From contig JOGW01000030.1 in NCBI GenBank assembly GCA_000721375.1, forward strand, positions 1 through 52,936: DNA of 52,936 bases, written 5' to 3'. How positions within the stretch are numbered: position 1 is the first letter of the stretch; each line of letters begins with the position of its first letter. The stretch is from Streptomyces sp. NRRL B-3428. Its GTDB lineage: Bacteria; Actinomycetota; Actinomycetes; Streptomycetales; Streptomycetaceae. Made by a program: the position numbers and the translations under genes. Shown here in pieces: positions 16,029 to 23,389 of this stretch. The notes beneath the pieces are model-generated. The model saw only the letters and a list, made by a program, of their open reading frames with translations, was not told the origin of the DNA and did no database searches.

Positions 16029-17020
16029 GGCAACTGAGCATCCGTACGTCGCCGGACAGCAACGCACAGCCTTCCGCCCACAGTTGCTGTGCCCCAGGGG
16101 GCCGGGAGCCGCAGCAGTCCGGCCGCGCCGAGGACTGCGCAGCCACAACTACACCGTTCAACCGCGCCGGACGCGAGGGTTTGGCCACGCAGGCGTACAC
16201 CAAGCGCATCACGCTGCCAGGCGGCACCTTCCGTATGGGAACCGACGATGCGGACGCGAACCCAGGTGACGCCGAAGGACCGGTCCGGGAGATCACCGTC
16301 GCCCCGTTCGCGATCGATGCCTACGCCCTGACCAACGCCCGCTTCGCCGTCTTCGTCGAGCAGACCGGATACCGCACGCAGGCGGAAACGTTCGGTTGGA
16401 CTTACGTCTTCGCGAAGTTCCTGCCCGGCCCTTTGCGCAAGGCTTCGCGACGCCCGCCGCACACGCCTTGGTGGTGCGCCGTGGCGAAGGCGGCCTGGAA
16501 CACACCCGAAGGCCCGGGCAGCGACCTTGAAGACCGCTGGGACCACCCTGTCGTCCACCTGACGTGGCACGACGCCCAGGCCTTCTGCCGGTGGGCCGGT
16601 GCCCGGCTTCCCACGGAAGAGGAATGGGAGTACGCGGCACGTGGGGGCGTCGACCAGGCCCGCTCCCCCTGGGGGAACGAACTGACCCCCGACGGCAAGC
16701 ACCAGTGCAACATCTGGCAGGGCACTTTCCCGTTCCGCAACACGGAAGAGGACGGCTTCGCCGGTACCGCACCGGTGCACGCCTTCAGCCCTAACGGGTT
16801 CGGCCTGTACAACGTCGCCGGGAACGTCTGGGAGTGGTCGGCCGACCCCTGGACTCCCGAGGGCCCTGATCGACGGGCCATGCGCGGCGGCTCATACCTG
16901 TGCCACGACTCGTACTGCAACCGCTACCGGGTGGCCGCCCGCACGTCCAACACGGCGGACAGCTCCGCCGGAAACGTGGGACTCCGGCTCGCCTGGGACG
17001 CCGCCACTCCCGCCCGGTGA
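16025..17020 (+). CDS. Formylglycine-generating enzyme (sulfatase-modifying factor)
   Basis: A 331-aa protein. ATG at 16025 shares ATGA with the sulfatase stop. The C-terminal domain is the FGE-sulfatase fold: RITLPGGTFRMGTDDADA, HPVVHLTWHDAQAFCRWAGA, LPTEEEWEYAARGG, and RGGSYLCHDSYCNRYRVAAR. Cys293 and Cys298 in the last block correspond to the catalytic Cys pair that binds copper and oxidises the target cysteine of sulfatases. The N-terminal ~50 residues contain CCAPGGR and are probably flexible. The target is clearly the sulfatase immediately upstream. Together they form a self-sufficient module. Confidence 0.93.
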   Translation: MRQLSIRTSPDSNAQPSAHSCCAPGGREPQQSGRAEDCAATTTPFNRAGREGLATQAYTKRITLPGGTFRMGTDDADANPGDAEGPVREITVAPFAIDAYALTNARFAVFVEQTGYRTQAETFGWTYVFAKFLPGPLRKASRRPPHTPWWCAVAKAAWNTPEGPGSDLEDRWDHPVVHLTWHDAQAFCRWAGARLPTEEEWEYAARGGVDQARSPWGNELTPDGKHQCNIWQGTFPFRNTEEDGFAGTAPVHAFSPNGFGLYNVAGNVWEWSADPWTPEGPDRRAMRGGSYLCHDSYCNRYRVAARTSNTADSSAGNVGLRLAWDAATPAR

Positions 17021-17192
17021 CCAGACTCGACACGGACGCACTTGCACGACTCGAAGCCGCCCTACATCTTCCAGTCCAAGACGGGGAGTTGGAACGTCGG
17101 ACCAGCCGGAACCAGAGCCTCACCGCAAAACAACCTACGCGTCTCCAGGCCCACGAACCTCACCCGGCCCCAGACCACCCAGGGAGCACCTG

Positions 17193-18200
17193 TTGAACCC
17201 GACCGTGGATCCTTCAGTGGCCGCCGTCCTGGCCGCCTGCTCCATCACGGCCCACGACGTCATCGATTACGCGCCCTTGGCAGGAGGCACGTACAACACG
17301 GTCTCGAGAGTGACGCTGCGCGACGGGCAGCGCTTGGTGGTGAAGCTGCCGCCCGACAACGACGCCGGCTCGACGCTGACCTACGAGCACGATCTGCTGC
17401 GCGCCGAAGTCGACTACTACCAGGCCGCGGCCGCGATACCGGGCACCCCCGTGCCTCACGTCCTGCACACGGGGCTCGGGCCCGGAAAACTGGTGGCCGG
17501 CCTCGTCATGACGGAGCGTCCAGGGACACCTTGGCACGAGGCCGAGGCAACCCTGAGCACGGGCGAACGCGCAGCCCTCCGTGAGGAGTTGGGCACAGTG
17601 GTCGCTCGGCTGCACACTCTCACCGGGCCCGGGTTCGGCTACCCGGGCCGACCGCTGGGTCGCCCGCTCGCCGATACGTGGCGCGAAGCCTTCACGGCCA
17701 TGATGGAGGCGCTCCTGGCCGACGCCGAGCGCTACCACGCGCGGCTGCCCACGCCGGTAGCGGACTTGCGCAAGGTGTTCGCGGCCGGCGCCGAAGTCCT
17801 GGACGACGTCACCCGCCCCGCGCTCGTCCACTTCGACCTGTGGCCGGGCAACCTGCTCCTCGACGGCGACCCGGGCGGAGACCGGCGGCTCAGCGGGCTC
17901 ATCGACGGGGAGCGCATGTTCTGGGGCGACCCGGTCGCCGAGTTCGTCTCACTCGCTCTGTTCGACAACCTGGAACGCGACGAGGCGTTCCTCGGCGGAT
18001 ACGCCGCGGCCGGCGGTGCGGCCGACTTCGACGACTCGGTCCGCCGTCGTCTGGCCCTCTACCGCTGCTATCTCTACCTGATCATGCTGATCGAGGTAGT
18101 CCCCCGCCGCTCCTCCCCCGGGCAACGCGACTGGGTGTGGCGCCATGCAGGCGGCGCACTCATGGCGGCGCTCAAGGAGTTGTCCGCCGAGCACCGGTGA
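17193..18200 (+). CDS. APH-fold kinase (aminoglycoside phosphotransferase family)
   Basis: A 335-aa protein. TTG at 17193 with AGGGAG at 17181-17186 is the best start. The N-lobe contains AGGTYNTVSRVTLRDGQRLV and VVKLPP (ATP-binding Lys). The catalytic loop is LVHFDLWPGNLLLD (HxDxxxxN), and the metal-binding DxD is replaced by LIDGERMFWGDP (DxE). Relatives phosphorylate sugars and ketosamines as often as antibiotics. Downstream of a sulfatase and FGE and near a ROK regulator, a role in phosphorylating the released sugar is plausible, but it could equally be a resistance-type kinase. The 172-base spacing from FGE makes operon membership uncertain. Confidence 0.8.
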   Translation: MNPTVDPSVAAVLAACSITAHDVIDYAPLAGGTYNTVSRVTLRDGQRLVVKLPPDNDAGSTLTYEHDLLRAEVDYYQAAAAIPGTPVPHVLHTGLGPGKLVAGLVMTERPGTPWHEAEATLSTGERAALREELGTVVARLHTLTGPGFGYPGRPLGRPLADTWREAFTAMMEALLADAERYHARLPTPVADLRKVFAAGAEVLDDVTRPALVHFDLWPGNLLLDGDPGGDRRLSGLIDGERMFWGDPVAEFVSLALFDNLERDEAFLGGYAAAGGAADFDDSVRRRLALYRCYLYLIMLIEVVPRRSSPGQRDWVWRHAGGALMAALKELSAEHR

Positions 18201-18240
18201 CGGCCTGAGGCACTTGATGTTCACGGGACCCGACGAGCCG

Positions 18241-20085
18241 TCAGTGATCGTCCCGTGTGGTCACCTTGATGCTCTGCTCAAGATCGGCGGGACCGTCGTC
18301 GAGGAAGCCGCCCGACTGGTGCAGCCAGAGCTTGGCGTAGGCGCCGTCGGCGGTGAGGAGTTCCTGGTGGGAGCCCTGTTCGACGATGCGTCCGCGATCG
18401 AGGACGACGAGCCGGTCCATGCCGGCCACCGTGGACAGACGGTGGGCGACCACCAGGGCGGTGCGGCCCTCCATCAGCCGCCACAGCGCTTCTTGGACCA
18501 GGAGTTCACTCTCCGAGTCCAGGGCGCTGGTCGCCTCGTCGAGCAGCAGGATCGGCGCGTCGCGCACAATGGCGCGGGCGAGCGCGACACGCTGGCGCTG
18601 GCCGCCGGAGAGCTTCACGCCGCGCTCGCCGACCAGGGTGTCGAAACCGTGCGGCAGCCCGTCCGCGAACTCCGTGACATGCGCCGCTTCGGCGGCCCGC
18701 CGGATGTCGGCGTCCGTCGCGTCGGGCCGGGCGAAGGCGATGTTCTCGCGGAGGGTGCGGTGGAACATGGCCGGATCCTGCGGCACGTACGCAATCAGAC
18801 TGCGCAGGTCGGCCTGGCGGAGCTTGCCGATGTCCTGGCCGCCGACCAGGATCCGGCCGCCGTCGATGTCCGTCATCCGCAGCAGCAGCCTGGTCAGCGT
18901 CGTCTTGCCGCCGCCGGAGCGGCCCACGAAGCCGACCCGCGACCCGCCGGGCACGTCCAGGTCCAGCCCCTCGAAGAGCGTCCCTCCGCCCGCGTAGGCG
19001 AAGGACACGTTCTCGAAGCGGACCGTGGTGCTGGCCGTGCGGGGCAGCAGGGCCTGCGGAGACGGAGGGTCGAGGACCGTCGGCGAGTCCATGAGCAGCT
19101 CGGTGAACTGGGCGGCCTCCGTCATCGAGCTCTCGATACGACGGTAGATCTGGTTGAACTCGAACATGATCCGGGTCGCGTTGGCGTAGTACGTGAAGGC
19201 GACGATCACGCCTTCCACACCGTGCCCACTGCCCAAGGTGACGGCGAGGAGTAGACCGAGCGCGTTGGTGGCCACCGACATCGGCGCGACCAGGGTGTCG
19301 ATGCGCAGGTTGCCGTAGTCCCAGGAGCGCAGCATCAGCCGGCGCGAGTCCGCGACCCGGGAGCGGTGTTCGGCGGCCTCGCGCTGTTCCGCGGCGAACG
19401 CGCGGACCGTGTCCATGTTCGCCAGGCTGTCGGCGACATGGCCCGAGACCCGGGCGATCGCCGCCTCGCGCTGCGCGACGAGACGCTGCCTGCGGCGGAT
19501 CAGCGGCACGATACTCAACGCCGTCACGGCGATCATCGCCAGCAGGGCGACCACGAGGAGCGGTTCGTACGTCCACAGCACGATCGAGCCGAAGAGCAGC
19601 GGGACGATCCTTCCGACCACGTTGAAGGCCAGGGTGTCGACGAACTCCTCGAAACGGGAGGCGAAACTGAGGACGCGCTTGGTCAGCGAGCCGGCGAAGT
19701 TGTCGTGGAAGAACGCCGCGTCCTTGGCGTACAGCGCGTCCATGCCGGTCGCGTACAGACGCTCGACGCCGAGTGCGTCGAGCCGGTTGAGGCAGTGCAG
19801 GCCGATCCGCCACATCGCTTCCGACACCAGGAGCACGGCGGCGAAGGCGAGTACGTACGGCATGACCGCACCGGTCGATGCGTCGGCGCCGTCGGCGATG
19901 CGCGCAGCGAGCTTGGCCACGACCAGGGGCCCGATGTAGCTGATCCCGATGTTGCCGATCGCCGGGAGGAGTAGGGCGGGGACGGTGAACCTGCGGAGTC
20001 TGCCGAGCTCTCTGCCGTAATGCCGCAGGGCGAGTACGACCGCACCGCGGCGCGGAGTGACCTTGCGTTGATCCGGTGCTTCCAT
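18241..20085 (-). CDS. ABC transporter, fused membrane and ATPase domains
   Basis: A 614-aa protein. I start at ATG 20085 (MEAPDQRKVTPRRG), preceded by GGGGCGGA. The longer frame upstream is low-complexity and not coding. There are six hydrophobic segments in residues ~30-330, then a nucleotide-binding domain with Walker A GRSGGGKTTL, signature LSGGQRQRVALARA, Walker B ILLLDEATSALD and switch AHRLSTV. This half-transporter layout (MsbA/LmrA-like exporter) works as a dimer, here presumably a homodimer. Many multidrug or lipid exporters look like this, so the substrate is open. The gene converges with the kinase at 18200. Confidence 0.92.
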   Translation of the reverse strand: MEAPDQRKVTPRRGAVVLALRHYGRELGRLRRFTVPALLLPAIGNIGISYIGPLVVAKLAARIADGADASTGAVMPYVLAFAAVLLVSEAMWRIGLHCLNRLDALGVERLYATGMDALYAKDAAFFHDNFAGSLTKRVLSFASRFEEFVDTLAFNVVGRIVPLLFGSIVLWTYEPLLVVALLAMIAVTALSIVPLIRRRQRLVAQREAAIARVSGHVADSLANMDTVRAFAAEQREAAEHRSRVADSRRLMLRSWDYGNLRIDTLVAPMSVATNALGLLLAVTLGSGHGVEGVIVAFTYYANATRIMFEFNQIYRRIESSMTEAAQFTELLMDSPTVLDPPSPQALLPRTASTTVRFENVSFAYAGGGTLFEGLDLDVPGGSRVGFVGRSGGGKTTLTRLLLRMTDIDGGRILVGGQDIGKLRQADLRSLIAYVPQDPAMFHRTLRENIAFARPDATDADIRRAAEAAHVTEFADGLPHGFDTLVGERGVKLSGGQRQRVALARAIVRDAPILLLDEATSALDSESELLVQEALWRLMEGRTALVVAHRLSTVAGMDRLVVLDRGRIVEQGSHQELLTADGAYAKLWLHQSGGFLDDGPADLEQSIKVTTRDDH

Positions 20086-20253
20086 TCCGCCCCGTCCTGT
20101 CCGGTCCTGTCCCTGCTTGCGAAGCAAGAGAGCAGTGTCCCGCGACGGCAGCGAGACCGTCCAAGCGTTATTTCCGGCCCCTGGCGCGAAACGAGGCCGC
20201 TCGGAGTTCCAAGTGCTCGGCGCACCTGAGCCCCTGGTCGTAGGTCGGAGGTT

Positions 20254-20281
20254 GGTGGTCGGTGGTCGGTGGTCGGTGGTC
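20254..20281. repeat. Four tandem copies of a heptamer
   Basis: GGTGGTC occurs four times head to tail without interruption, in the 227 bases between the ABC exporter start (20085) and the PNPOx-fold gene start (20313). A variable-number tandem repeat in a divergent promoter could alter spacing and expression. Confidence 0.8.
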
Positions 20282-20306
20282 AAGTGACGGCCGGCGCCGG
20301 AAGATT

Positions 20307-20323
20307 GGAGATGTGACATCTCC
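20307..20323. promoter_or_regulatory. Perfect dyad over a start codon
   Basis: GGAGATGT G ACATCTCC is an 8+1+8 perfect inverted repeat that covers the GTG start at 20313 and its GGAG. As DNA it may be an operator. As RNA it is a hairpin that would hide the ribosome site. Confidence 0.5.
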
Positions 20324-20750
20324 TGCATTTGATGTGGAAGCCTTCCTGCAGCAGCCGCTCACCGCCCGCATAGCGACGAACGGGCCGACGGTGCGTCCCG
20401 TCTGGTTTCTCTGGGAAGAGGGATCCTTCTGGGTCTTGACGGGTCCATGGGCCCGGTTGTTCGACCGCGTCCAGGATGATCCGTGCGTCGCCCTCGTAGT
20501 GGATGAATGCGATCTCGCGACGGGACGTGTCCGGCAGGTGATCGCTCGGGGCCGGGCCGAGCTTGTGCCCTTCGATGTGGCGAGGGGGCGGCGCAAGCTG
20601 GCCCGCTACTTGGGGGCGGACGAAGCCGTATGGGACACCCGCTTCGTGCACTACCTGCACGACGATCCGGGCGAACGAGGCACGATGTGGCTGCGTTTGG
20701 TGCCGGACTCGCTCACCGCGCAGGATCTCAGTTACACCGTGGCGCCTTGA
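20313..20750 (+). CDS. PNPOx-fold (pyridoxamine 5'-phosphate oxidase-like) protein
   Basis: A 145-aa protein. GTG at 20313 (MTSPAFDVEAFLQQPLTARI). The split-barrel signature is visible as LTARIATNGPTVRPVWFLW, followed by FWVLTGPWARLFDRVQDDP and VRQVIARGRAEL. Relatives bind FMN or F420 and reduce or bind small cofactors and haems. At this length the F420/FMN binding cannot be decided. It is divergent from the ABC exporter and upstream of a membrane protein on the same strand. A perfect 17-base dyad covers its start. Confidence 0.8.
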   Translation: MTSPAFDVEAFLQQPLTARIATNGPTVRPVWFLWEEGSFWVLTGPWARLFDRVQDDPCVALVVDECDLATGRVRQVIARGRAELVPFDVARGRRKLARYLGADEAVWDTRFVHYLHDDPGERGTMWLRLVPDSLTAQDLSYTVAP

Positions 20751-20855
20751 TGGTGTGTTTCGTCTCCTCGTTCTTCAGCGCGTTGGTGCGGGCAGGCGCA
20801 CCATGTGCCGTTCCTCGATCTGCCCACGCCCGGGCACAGCACACATGGCACGATG

Positions 20856-20885
20856 CACGGGCCGCCCGTCGCGAGGCGGCCCGTG
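20856..20885 (+). terminator. Hairpin after the PNPOx-fold gene
   Basis: The arms CACGGGCCGCC and GGCGGCCCGTG pair perfectly (11 bp) around an eight-base loop. It lies about 105 bases after the stop and 34 bases before the next start, so it probably separates the two transcripts, or attenuates. Confidence 0.6.
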
Positions 20886-20918
20886 TGCGTCGTCGTAGGC
20901 CTTGTCGGGGGAAAGTGC

Positions 20919-21440
20919 ATGTACCGAGACTCATCCTGGGATCCACGGCCCACGAGGGGATCCGCCCGCCTGTGGCTGCAGTACCTGATCACCACGGTGT
21001 ACGCGCCGGTGCACTGGGCGGTGTTCACGGTGCTCTTGCTGACTGTCATCGCACTGGGCTTCGTCCTGGAGATCATCAGCTGGATACCCGGTGTGGAGTC
21101 GGGTCTCCTGAAGCTGATCGACCTGCTGTTCAAGGTCTGCCCGCCGTGGCCGAGCTGGTTCGTCACGCTGCCCGAACTGCGACACGAAGGCGACACCGCG
21201 TTCTACCGGGAACGCGTGGAGCGGCACCTGACAAACTCCAGGCGGGCCGCCGACCCCAAGACCAGAGAACTCGACGTACCGCTGCGCAAGTTCCGTGCCG
21301 TGGGCGCGGGTTACGTCGCACAGGCGGCCGCCGCGCGCGGCTGGGAACCGCATCCCGACACTCCGTACAACCCTCTGCGCGAGGTGAAGCTGCTCCGTCC
21401 GCCGCAGAACGCGAGGGACACCGCTCAGGTTGCGGGGTAG
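20919..21440 (+). CDS. Hypothetical membrane protein, 173 aa
   Basis: ATG at 20919 (MYRDSSWDPRPTRGSARLWL) with GGGGGAAAG upstream. One long hydrophobic stretch, roughly residues 22-55 (AVFTVLLLTVIALGFVLEII inside it), could be one or two helices. The remaining ~100 residues are polar with a conserved-looking PPWPSWFVTLPELRHEGD and a C-terminal region around YVAQAAAARGWEPHPDTPYN. No family is recognised. It is downstream of the PNPOx-fold gene but separated by a strong hairpin. Confidence 0.55.
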   Translation: MYRDSSWDPRPTRGSARLWLQYLITTVYAPVHWAVFTVLLLTVIALGFVLEIISWIPGVESGLLKLIDLLFKVCPPWPSWFVTLPELRHEGDTAFYRERVERHLTNSRRAADPKTRELDVPLRKFRAVGAGYVAQAAAARGWEPHPDTPYNPLREVKLLRPPQNARDTAQVAG

Positions 21441-21589
21441 AGCGATGCCGGAGCATGCACCGGTAGGGGCAAGCCTTGCAGCCACCCCCGGCATGCCTCA
21501 GACCGCACCCCGAACCCTTGGTGGCCGCAGGAAGCAGGTACTGAGCACCCGGCCAAAGTCGTTGCGTAGGTGACGTTCTGCCTCGGTTC

Positions 21590-23389
21590 TCAGTGCACCT
21601 GGCTCTGCCAGTCGTTGGGAACCCGGCCGGCCGGTCCCGGTGTCGGCTGGTCGGCCGGGTGGCTGTCGGGGGGCGTCAGGGCCGGGCCGGATTCCTGGAG
21701 TTCGTTCGTGTCGTAGTTGAAGAACCAGCTCTCGCCGGGCTCGAAGCTCTGGATCACCGGATGCCCGGTGGCCTTCATGTGCGCGGTGGCGTGCTGCGCC
21801 GGTGAGGAGTCGCAGCAGCCGATGTGTCCGCACTGTGCGCACCGGCGCAGATGGACCCACCAGCCGCCGTCCGCGTCGCATTCGGCGCAGCCGTCTCCGG
21901 AGGGCGGTGCGCTCGGGTCGATGCCGGGAGTGGTCGTCATACGGGTCTCCGTGGGTCGGTCTTCGGCCTGTGGGGCGATGAGCGGCAGACGCACCTGGAA
22001 GCGGGTGTCACCGGGAACAGAATGCACCGCGAGATCGCCGTGGTGCTTGTGCACCACGATGCGCCACGAGATGTCCAGGCCGAGCCCGGTGCCCTCGCCC
22101 ACCGGCTTGGTGGTGAAGAACGGCTCGAAGATGCGCTCCTGGATCTCGGGGTCCACACCCGGGCCGGTGTCGCCGAACTCGACGAGCAGCTGTTCGCGCT
22201 CCAGGGCCGTACGCAGAGTGAGAGTGCCCGTGCCGCGCATGGCGGACACGGCGTTGTCGATGAGGTTCGTCCAGACCTGGTTGAGCTCGCCGGGGTAGGC
22301 GGGCACCTTGGGCAGCGACCGGTCGTACTCCTTGGTGACGGTGATGCCGGCGCCGAGCTTCGCGCTGAGCATCATCAAGGTGCTGTCCAGGAGTTCATGC
22401 ACGTCGACGACCTGGAAGGGGGCACGGTCCAGCTGGGAGTACTGGCGTGCCGCGGCGACCAGCCCCGAGATCCGGCCGGTCGCGTCCTCGATCTCGCTCA
22501 TCAGGAGTTCGGTCTCGACCGTGTAGTTGAGCCAGCGCAACGCGCCTTCCAGCGTGCCCTCGTCCACCGCGGCGGCGACCTCGTTCAGCCACTGCGTGTC
22601 GAACCCCGCCTGGACGAAGGTCGGTGCGAGCTGCCAGCCGCCGGGGATGTTGTGGTCCTCCAGCCAGTCCTCGACGTCGCCCTCGCGATCAGAAGTCTCC
22701 AGCGGATCGAGGACGGGCGCTTTGGCGACCCGTTCGACGGCGCGTTCCTGCAGCCCGATCAGTGTCTCCAGGGTGGCGCGCTGATACGGACCGGCCGCGA
22801 TCATCCCGAGTTTGTGGCGCATCCCCGCGACCCGCTCACGCAGCGCCCCGGTCGCGCGCAGCGAGGCGGCGGCGGGGTTGTTGAGCTCGTGGGTCAGACC
22901 GGCCGAGAGCGAGCCGAGAGCGAGGAGGCGTTCGCGCTGCCCGACGGCCTGCTGTTGCGCCTGGTTGCCGAAGAACAGGCCCTCCAGCATGTGTACGGGC
23001 ATGGGGAACCACTCCCGCATCAGCTGAGCAAACCGCTCCGCGGGCAGCACGAAGAACCGGGAGGGCACGGTCACCCGCAGCGAACTGCCGTACACCTGCG
23101 GGACCTGGTCGCCGAGGTAGGCCTGGAACGCGCCCGCGTACACGCCGCGCGCAGAGGTCCGCTTCACCTCCACGTCGTCCGCACCGACTCTGCGGGAGAG
23201 CACGACGGTGCCCTCCAGGAGTACGTAGAAGCAAGTCGCCGGGTCTCCCTCGGCATACACCGGGCCGGGCTCCACCCGCTCGACGCGGCCGTGGCGGCAC
23301 AGCCAGTCGAGTTGGTCGTCGGTCAGCTTCTCGAAGAGGAACAGCGTGCGCAGTTCCTCGACGCTGCACGGCATCGGCTGCGCGGTCAC
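21590..23389 (-). CDS. Histidine kinase with N-terminal cNMP-binding domain and C-terminal UBP zinc finger
   Basis: A 599-aa cytoplasmic protein. Residues ~10-135 form a cyclic-nucleotide-binding (Crp-like) domain (FYVLLEGTVVLSRRVGAD). A helical region carries the phospho-acceptor LTHELNNP with His167. The ATPase domain has N-box LIDNAVSAM, GDTGPGVD and GEGTGLGLDISW. After a proline-rich linker, the last ~90 residues are a UBP-type zinc finger: CAECDADGGWWVHLRRCAQC, GHIGCCDSSPAQHATAHMKA, then GHPVIQSFEPGESWFFNYD. The start ATGA overlaps the stop of the receiver-flavoprotein gene, so the two are translationally coupled and are probably cognate partners. There are no membrane helices, so the signal is intracellular: a nucleotide, redox, or a protein tail seen by the zinc finger. 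Confidence 0.9.
   Translation of the reverse strand: MTAQPMPCSVEELRTLFLFEKLTDDQLDWLCRHGRVERVEPGPVYAEGDPATCFYVLLEGTVVLSRRVGADDVEVKRTSARGVYAGAFQAYLGDQVPQVYGSSLRVTVPSRFFVLPAERFAQLMREWFPMPVHMLEGLFFGNQAQQQAVGQRERLLALGSLSAGLTHELNNPAAASLRATGALRERVAGMRHKLGMIAAGPYQRATLETLIGLQERAVERVAKAPVLDPLETSDREGDVEDWLEDHNIPGGWQLAPTFVQAGFDTQWLNEVAAAVDEGTLEGALRWLNYTVETELLMSEIEDATGRISGLVAAARQYSQLDRAPFQVVDVHELLDSTLMMLSAKLGAGITVTKEYDRSLPKVPAYPGELNQVWTNLIDNAVSAMRGTGTLTLRTALEREQLLVEFGDTGPGVDPEIQERIFEPFFTTKPVGEGTGLGLDISWRIVVHKHHGDLAVHSVPGDTRFQVRLPLIAPQAEDRPTETRMTTTPGIDPSAPPSGDGCAECDADGGWWVHLRRCAQCGHIGCCDSSPAQHATAHMKATGHPVIQSFEPGESWFFNYDTNELQESGPALTPPDSHPADQPTPGPAGRVPNDWQSQVH

Noticed and set aside
17193..18200. Calling the APH-fold gene an antibiotic resistance gene
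   Set aside because: The fold alone does not show the substrate, the metal motif is DxE, and the neighbours are sugar-related. A resistance name would overstate the evidence.
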